Below, piece by piece: positions 32,163 through 36,590 of a stretch of 36,590 bases of DNA; position 1 is the stretch's first letter; every line of letters starts with the position of its first letter. The position numbers were made by a program, and so were the translations under genes. This DNA comes from Gemmatimonadota bacterium (lineage in GTDB: Bacteria > Gemmatimonadota > Gemmatimonadetes > Longimicrobiales > Gaopeijiaceae), in NCBI GenBank assembly GCA_024638305.1, contig JAHEKN010000017.1, forward strand, positions 701 to 37,290, given 5' to 3'. Below the pieces are notes generated by a model. It worked only from the letters and a program-made list of their open reading frames with translations, did not search any database and was not told the DNA's origin.

Positions 32163-32894
32163 CTAGATGAACATCGCCGCGATCATCGCCAGGCCGATCG
32201 ACAGGGTCATGAAGACCACGAAAGCGCTGCCGAAGCTCCTACGCGGATCGATCTTCGTCATCCCGATGGCCAGCGCCACGTTGGCCCAGATGCCGAACAC
32301 GTCCAACCCACGCAGCACGCTGAGAAAATACGAGTCCGGGAGGGTTCCCCGGAGAGCGTTCCCGATGCTCATCAGCAATTGTGGATCGCCGGCCGCGATC
32401 CTGAGGGGCGTCACCATCAGGCCGCCGATCGCGGCGATCAGGAACGCGTGGGTGACGGCCGCGAAATACTGCTTGAACCGGCCGCGGTCTCCGAGGATGA
32501 ATGCGAACACGAGCGTGGCCAGCCCCGCCACCAGGAGGCTGACGATGGTCCAGAACACCGGCGCGACCACCGATCCCGCGACGCGGTTCATCCGGGCCAT
32601 GCGCGCCGGATCGCCGGGCAGGTCCTGACCCCGTTCCAGGAAGATCGCCCGGAGCTGGGTCTCGTAGATCTCGGGCGGGATGAGCAAGACGCTGACGGTC
32701 GTGATCAATCCGCCCAGCAGGAGTGCGCCCAACCACTTGGGCGACACGGCCAAGCCCGTGAACAGCTCGCCCGGCGAAAGGAAAACGTCGAGTACCCGTC
32801 GCCACAGCGGCGGCAGCACGGGCGGACCGTGATCGGGTTCCCCGTCCGCGCCGCTCTCTGCAAGTTCCCTGGGCTCCCGCCCCACGTCGTTCAC
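32163..32894 (-). CDS. YIP1-family membrane protein
   Basis: The 243-residue protein has an N-terminal soluble stretch of about 30 residues, then VFLSPGELFTGLAVSPKWLGALLLG and about five helices in the Yip1 layout (RMNRVAGSVVAPVFWTIVSLLVAG; FKQYFAAVTHAFLI; LDVFGIWANVALAIGMTKI). Bacterial Yip1-domain proteins are of unknown function. GTG 32894 is chosen because it follows AGAGG, avoids overlap with the lipoprotein gene and removes a basic non-homologous extension to 32990. It follows the lipoprotein gene by 34 bases, so the two may be co-transcribed. Confidence 0.85.
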   Translation of the reverse strand: MNDVGREPRELAESGADGEPDHGPPVLPPLWRRVLDVFLSPGELFTGLAVSPKWLGALLLGGLITTVSVLLIPPEIYETQLRAIFLERGQDLPGDPARMARMNRVAGSVVAPVFWTIVSLLVAGLATLVFAFILGDRGRFKQYFAAVTHAFLIAAIGGLMVTPLRIAAGDPQLLMSIGNALRGTLPDSYFLSVLRGLDVFGIWANVALAIGMTKIDPRRSFGSAFVVFMTLSIGLAMIAAMFI

Positions 32895-32928
32895 CCTGGG
32901 CCTCTCTCTCGACCGGCTGGACGCTCCC

Positions 32929-33780
32929 TCAGTTCGCCGCTCGCTTCGTATACGACCGGCTGGACACGGTGAGGGACATGTCGGGGGCACCGGGTGCGTC
33001 GATCGACATCAGGCCCGCGAGATCTCCGACCGAGAAGCTCGAGTGTACCAGCGACATGGCGGCGTCCCAGAGCACCCAGCCGCTCCCACTGCCCGACATG
33101 TTCTGACTCATCGACATCCCCTGCATCGTCCCGCTCACCGACGCCTCGATATCGGAGTCGGTGTTGAGCTTCATGAGCGAGCGGCCGCCGACCGTCGTGT
33201 CTCCGGCTACGGTGTAGGTGACGATCGCGATGGTCTCGCTCGTGATGCCCTCTGCATCCTCATTGACGGTGATCGTGTCGATCCACGAGTCCCCGACAGA
33301 AACCGTGCGATCCGGGAGTCGCGGGAAAAGCTCGTAGGCGAACCCGCTCGGGCTCACGAGCTGCACCGCCTCGAGATCGACACCGAGTGACTCTGTAACA
33401 GTCGTGCGCCCGCGACCGTCGACCGTGAATACGAGCTGCCCCGTGACGGCCGACTCGTCCACGTTCAGCGGCGCTCCCATTGGGTTGGTCATGGACCCCG
33501 AAAGGGCCTGATAGGTGGCCGTCGCCTTCAGCCCGTTCGGTGCCTCCGTGAACGCTACGCTCACGGTCGCCTCCGCCTTGACGTCCAGATCGAAGGTGCC
33601 GATCCCCGGTGCGTCCACCGTCACCACCGAGGTGTCGGCCTTCACGAAGCGGGCGGAGGGGGCGGCCGGCATGCGCACCGTCAGCGCTCCGTCCGGGGCG
33701 GGACCCGCGCCGGCGCCGGCACCTCCACAGGCCCCGAGGAGTGTCGCTAGCGTCAGAGCCGCCGTCTTCTTGATCTTCAT
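32929..33780 (-). CDS. Beta-rich lipoprotein of unknown function
   Basis: The 283-residue protein starts at ATG 33780, giving a clean lipoprotein signal (MKIKKTAALTLATLLGAC, Cys18). A TTG at 33795 is a weaker alternative. The rest is a Gly/Ala linker followed by Thr/Ser/Val-rich beta-strand sequence with few charged helices (LVFTVDGRGRTTVTES; SVGDSWIDTITV; DSDIEASVSG). This resembles large periplasmic or surface lipoproteins whose role is unknown. It is divergent from the gene at 34009. Confidence 0.78.
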   Translation of the reverse strand: MKIKKTAALTLATLLGACGGAGAGAGPAPDGALTVRMPAAPSARFVKADTSVVTVDAPGIGTFDLDVKAEATVSVAFTEAPNGLKATATYQALSGSMTNPMGAPLNVDESAVTGQLVFTVDGRGRTTVTESLGVDLEAVQLVSPSGFAYELFPRLPDRTVSVGDSWIDTITVNEDAEGITSETIAIVTYTVAGDTTVGGRSLMKLNTDSDIEASVSGTMQGMSMSQNMSGSGSGWVLWDAAMSLVHSSFSVGDLAGLMSIDAPGAPDMSLTVSSRSYTKRAAN

Positions 33781-33947
33781 ATCGAATCGTCCCAACGGTT
33801 CGTGTCTTCCAGGCCCGTCGGAAGGACCTCCGCGGCCGCGTCGACGCGTGGCGGACCCCTCGGGCGCTTCATGGTAACGTACGGATTCTCTAGCGGGAAT
33901 CTTCTTCCCCCACGGCGGCGAACGGCGTGGAGGCGCGCCCGGGTGCG

Positions 33948-33976
33948 TTGGCTCCGCCTCCCGGGAGCGTTATCGT
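33948..33976 (+). promoter_or_regulatory. Candidate sigma70-type promoter
   Basis: TTGGCT (33948-33953) and TATCGT (33971-33976) are separated by 17 bases, each matching 4 of 6 consensus bases, with the -10 about 33 bases ahead of the ATG at 34009. It would serve the gene at 34009. The match is moderate in GC-rich DNA, so this is a low-confidence call. Confidence 0.33.
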
Positions 33977-34008
33977 GGGACGGTTAAGGAGACACCCGAG
34001 AGAATACG

Positions 34009-34566
34009 ATGAGCTTTCGAACCAACCCGGACCGGATCCTCGACTCGATCGACCGCGCTCGCGATCGCGCCGCCGAGGCCCGCGAGGACTTCACCAGGCA
34101 GGCCGTCGCGCGTGAGCTCGACACGAGTCTGCCGGGATCCGAGGACACGATGAACGAGCGCGCGCGGCGGGTCTTCGGACTGGTCGAACGAACGTATATG
34201 AGCACGGCCCAGTCCTCGGACCTCCGTCAGCTCGCCCAGCGCTTCCAGGCAATCGGCGACATCGCCAACAAGCACGCCCGCGGTGACGTGACGCTGGCCA
34301 TCCACTTCATCGACGCGGACCGCCCGGACGCGGTGGCCATGTCGCCCTTCGAGATCTTCCCCGAGCAGTTCCTGGAAGAGAAGAAGGTCACCAAGACGAG
34401 CCGCGCCGACATCAACGGGCTGCGGTTGCTCAGGACCAAGCTGCGCGAAGGCGTGCAGTCGGCATACAAGAAAATCGAGCCCCACGTGCGCGACGCGATC
34501 CGCGACCGAGCAGACCTGGGACACCTGGCCGCACAGATCACCGTCGATCTGAGACCGGGGAGCTGA
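34009..34566 (+). CDS. Conserved-looking soluble protein of unknown function
   Basis: The 185-residue protein has no signal peptide or membrane helix. It is mostly charged helix ([23 protein letters not shown] at the start, then a middle [17 protein letters not shown]), with a short beta-like core ([19 protein letters not shown]). I recognise no family. AGGAGA lies about 17 bases before the ATG, too far for an ideal ribosome site. It is followed 16 bases later by the metalloenzyme gene on the same strand, suggesting one transcript. Confidence 0.7.
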   Translation: MSFRTNPDRILDSIDRARDRAAEAREDFTRQAVARELDTSLPGSEDTMNERARRVFGLVERTYMSTAQSSDLRQLAQRFQAIGDIANKHARGDVTLAIHFIDADRPDAVAMSPFEIFPEQFLEEKKVTKTSRADINGLRLLRTKLREGVQSAYKKIEPHVRDAIRDRADLGHLAAQITVDLRPGS

Positions 34567-34582
34567 CACCTCCGGCATACCC

Positions 34583-35533
34583 TTGGATGTCGGCCAACAT
34601 TCCGCGCCGGACGACGAGGTGGGTCGGGCCCTTCTGATCTTCCTGGACGGAGTCGGAATCGGGCCGGATGATCCGGCTCGGAACCCATTCCTCACGGCTC
34701 GGCTTCCCACCCTGCGCTCCTTGCTGGGAAGGCTCCCAACGCTCCGCGACCCCGCACCGTCGACCCGAGTCGCGGCGGTCGTCCCCTTGGACGCCACCCT
34801 GGGTGTCCCCGGCCGACCCCAGAGCGGGACGGGACAGACCACGCTACTCACGGGCTTGGACGCGGTACGCGAGTTCGGCCGGCATTTCGGACCGTGGACT
34901 CCCGTGAAGCTCCGACCCGTGCTGGCCGCCCACAACCTGCTCCGCACCGCCGTGGACCACGGCCGTACAGTGGCCTTTGCCAACGCCTACCCCGAGGGTT
35001 ACCCCACGGGAATCAAGACCCGGCTGGTGGCCGCACCGCCGCTCGCCGCTTTGTCGGTGGATGCGCTCGATCGTCACGTCGGCCACCTCGAGCGCGGCGA
35101 GGCCGTGGCCAGCGACATTGTGAACGACGGGTGGAAGACCCATCTGGGAGCGCGTCATCTGCCCGACATCACGCCGGAGGAGGCGGGTCGCAATCTGGCC
35201 GCCATCTCCGCGCGGGCCGACCTGACCCTGTTCGCGCACTACGCGACCGACCATGCCGGACACCACGGCGGCATGCCGAGGGCGGTCCGCGCGCTGGAGC
35301 GCGTCGACCGCTTTCTGTCGGGCCTCGTGGCCGCCCTGGACCCCGGCACGCTGGTCGTGATCGCGAGCGACCATGGAAACATCGAGGATACGACCGGCAA
35401 GCACACCAGGAATCCCGTGATGGGCGCCTTCGCGCGGGGAGCGGGGCTCGGGACGCTGCCCCTGGAACGGCTGCGCACCATCCAGGACGTGGCGCCGTTC
35501 ATCCTCGAGAGGATCGGCGCAATCCGCGGTTGA
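34583..35533 (+). CDS. Phosphoglycerate-mutase-like/alkaline-phosphatase-superfamily metalloenzyme
   Basis: The 316-residue protein has the metal-binding layout of the alkaline phosphatase/cofactor-independent phosphoglycerate mutase superfamily. [11 protein letters not shown] (D22) opens it, the nucleophile region is [13 protein letters not shown] (S81, T86-T87), and [11 protein letters not shown] and [11 protein letters not shown] hold the second metal group. It is shorter than true phosphoglycerate mutases (about 510 residues) and lacks their inserted domain, so a different phosphatase or transferase activity is likely. TTG 34583 or GTG 34619 are possible starts; neither has a strong ribosome site. 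Confidence 0.85.
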   Translation: MDVGQHSAPDDEVGRALLIFLDGVGIGPDDPARNPFLTARLPTLRSLLGRLPTLRDPAPSTRVAAVVPLDATLGVPGRPQSGTGQTTLLTGLDAVREFGRHFGPWTPVKLRPVLAAHNLLRTAVDHGRTVAFANAYPEGYPTGIKTRLVAAPPLAALSVDALDRHVGHLERGEAVASDIVNDGWKTHLGARHLPDITPEEAGRNLAAISARADLTLFAHYATDHAGHHGGMPRAVRALERVDRFLSGLVAALDPGTLVVIASDHGNIEDTTGKHTRNPVMGAFARGAGLGTLPLERLRTIQDVAPFILERIGAIRG

Positions 35534-35590
35534 GGGCCATGACCCATCCGGCCATGGGAGCACGCAGTCGATGTCCCCAAGCTCCAGGCC

Positions 35591-36590
35591 ATGGACCTGG
35601 CCGACCGACCGACCCGCGAGCCGCCCCCGCCCACGAGCGGATCATATGGACGGATCCGACTGGGGGAGATGCTCCTCCGCCGGGGAGCGGTCAGCGCTCG
35701 CCGGTTGGAGGCGGCTCTCTCCGAGCTTCCGGCCGGCTCGCGAATCGGCGAGGAACTCCTCCGTAGGGGCGACGTCGATCCGGAGGCCCTCGCGCGTGGG
35801 CTGGCGGAGCAGGTCGGGCTCCCTTACTCCGGCCCGGTCCTCGAGCTGGAACGCGCCGCCCTGCGACTGGTGTCGCCGGAGCTCGCCCGCGCCCGTTCCG
35901 CGGTTCCGCTGAGCGTAGGCCTCCGCACGCTTCGGGTCGCAATGACCGATCCCCTGGACCCGCGCGCCATCGCCGACATCGAGTTCCACTCCGGCCGCCG
36001 GGTCGAGCCGGTGGTGGTGTCCGCGAAGGCGCTGGAGCGGGCGCTCACCGAAGGGTACGGCGAGGCGGTCAACGCCTTGATCGAGCGGCTGCCCGCCCGC
36101 GGCGACGCGATCGGGGTGGAGCCCCGCGACCTGGCCCGGAGCCTCGAGCGCGAGGCGCGAGCACAGCCCGTGGTCCAACTGGTCGACCACCTGCTGGACC
36201 AAGCGGTCGAGCACGGAGCGAGCGACATTCACCTGGAAGAGGGCGAGGAGCGGCTCACGGTCCGTCTTCGGGTGGACGGGATTCTCCGAACGGTCGTCGA
36301 GCTCCCGGCCGCCAGCCGCAGCGCCGTACTGTCCCGCATCAAGATCATGTCCGGAATGGACATCGCCGAGAAGCGCCGTGCCCAGGACGGTGGCTTCGTG
36401 CTCGCTTCCGGGCCCGAGCCCCTCACGTTTCGCGTGTCCACGCTGCCGGCGGAGCGCGGGGAGAAGGCAGTGCTCCGGCTGCTCGATCCTCGCGGCGCGC
36501 CCAACGGACTGGGCGACCTCGGCATGGCCGACACGGATCTGATCCGCTTCCGCAGACTCCTGTCTTCGCGTCAGGGCCTGGTGTTGATCG
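35591..36590 (+). CDS. GspE/PilB-type secretion/pilus assembly ATPase (N-terminal part)
   Basis: The frame is open from ATG 35591 to the window end, 333 residues so far. An N-terminal MshEN-like domain (about 20-150: GRIRLGEMLLRRGAVS; RIGEELLRRGDV) precedes the start of the ATPase region, with ASDIHLE (210-216), the SRIKIMSGMDIAEKRRAQDG block and the RVSTLPAERGEKAVLRLLD block. The Walker A and later motifs lie beyond the window edge. The family powers type II secretion or type IV pilus assembly. Upstream start codons in this frame are absent down to a TGA at 35540. It follows the metalloenzyme gene by 57 bases. Confidence 0.93.
   Translation, partial: MDLADRPTREPPPPTSGSYGRIRLGEMLLRRGAVSARRLEAALSELPAGSRIGEELLRRGDVDPEALARGLAEQVGLPYSGPVLELERAALRLVSPELARARSAVPLSVGLRTLRVAMTDPLDPRAIADIEFHSGRRVEPVVVSAKALERALTEGYGEAVNALIERLPARGDAIGVEPRDLARSLEREARAQPVVQLVDHLLDQAVEHGASDIHLEEGEERLTVRLRVDGILRTVVELPAASRSAVLSRIKIMSGMDIAEKRRAQDGGFVLASGPEPLTFRVSTLPAERGEKAVLRLLDPRGAPNGLGDLGMADTDLIRFRRLLSSRQGLVLI

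Overview
The window is about 36.6 kb of very GC-rich DNA (my impression is well above 65 percent, with strongly GC-biased third codon positions). Several features point to an aerobic Gram-negative bacterium: many exported lipoproteins, an outer-membrane-barrel-like protein, a TolB-like/TPR protein with a three-helix membrane anchor, an aa3/caa3-type cytochrome oxidase operon and a GspE/PilB-type ATPase. The style of these genes (the TolB/TPR anchor, an Ig-like lipoprotein with a 'TQP..NTAG' motif, many small secreted proteins) fits Gemmatimonadota or a relative. That placement is inference, since no rRNA or marker set is present. No tRNA, rRNA, CRISPR array, insertion sequence or phage gene was seen. 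The region looks like ordinary chromosome.

Layout. 1-93: tail of an unidentified gene. 235-1654 (+): an ECF sigma factor, a coupled single-helix putative anti-sigma protein and a Spy/CpxP-like periplasmic protein. 1812-4822 (-): a barrel-like outer membrane protein, a large lipoprotein and an exported cyclase-family (kynurenine-formamidase-like) lipoprotein. 5061-5747 (+): an unknown one-helix protein. 5820-7852 (-): an exported M20 amidohydrolase coupled to an SRPBCC protein. 7961-8398 (+): a DUF423 membrane protein, convergent with mutY (8395-9414, -). 9503-12771 (-): an Ig-domain lipoprotein and a TolB/TPR membrane protein. 13034-15906 (+): a vWA protein followed by a NqrB/RnfD-like membrane protein carrying four CX7C motifs. 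15940-17816 (+): a PhzF-family enzyme and an internally duplicated membrane protein. 17813-19218 (-): an aldo/keto reductase coupled to a TIGR04076 protein. 19399-21304 (+): an NhaC-type antiporter and a HIT hydrolase.

21341-27426 (-) is a long, tightly packed respiratory cluster. In transcription order it holds Trm112, a CuA-less COX2-like hairpin protein, a di-heme cytochrome c lipoprotein, a 59-residue one-helix protein, COX II, COX I, COX III, a COX IV-cytochrome c fusion, a second COX III, and a small CPMC protein. The fused and separate cytochrome c domains would feed electrons to the CuA site of subunit II. A bidirectional hairpin closes the cluster against the HIT gene.

27587-28072 (+) is a DUF192 protein. 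28137-33780 (-) runs from a lipoprotein and a YIP1-family protein to a single-chain TRAP transporter (DctQ, DctM and TAXI-type binding protein in one frame) coupled to a class V aminotransferase. 34009-36590 (+) holds an unknown protein, a phosphoglycerate-mutase-like metalloenzyme and the first third or more of a GspE/PilB ATPase cut by the window end.

The most unusual observations are the one-piece TRAP/TAXI transporter with a lipoprotein signal embedded mid-chain, the RnfD-like protein with Hcp-like cysteine repeats coupled to a vWA protein (with a possible CTG start), and the composite cytochrome oxidase operon.
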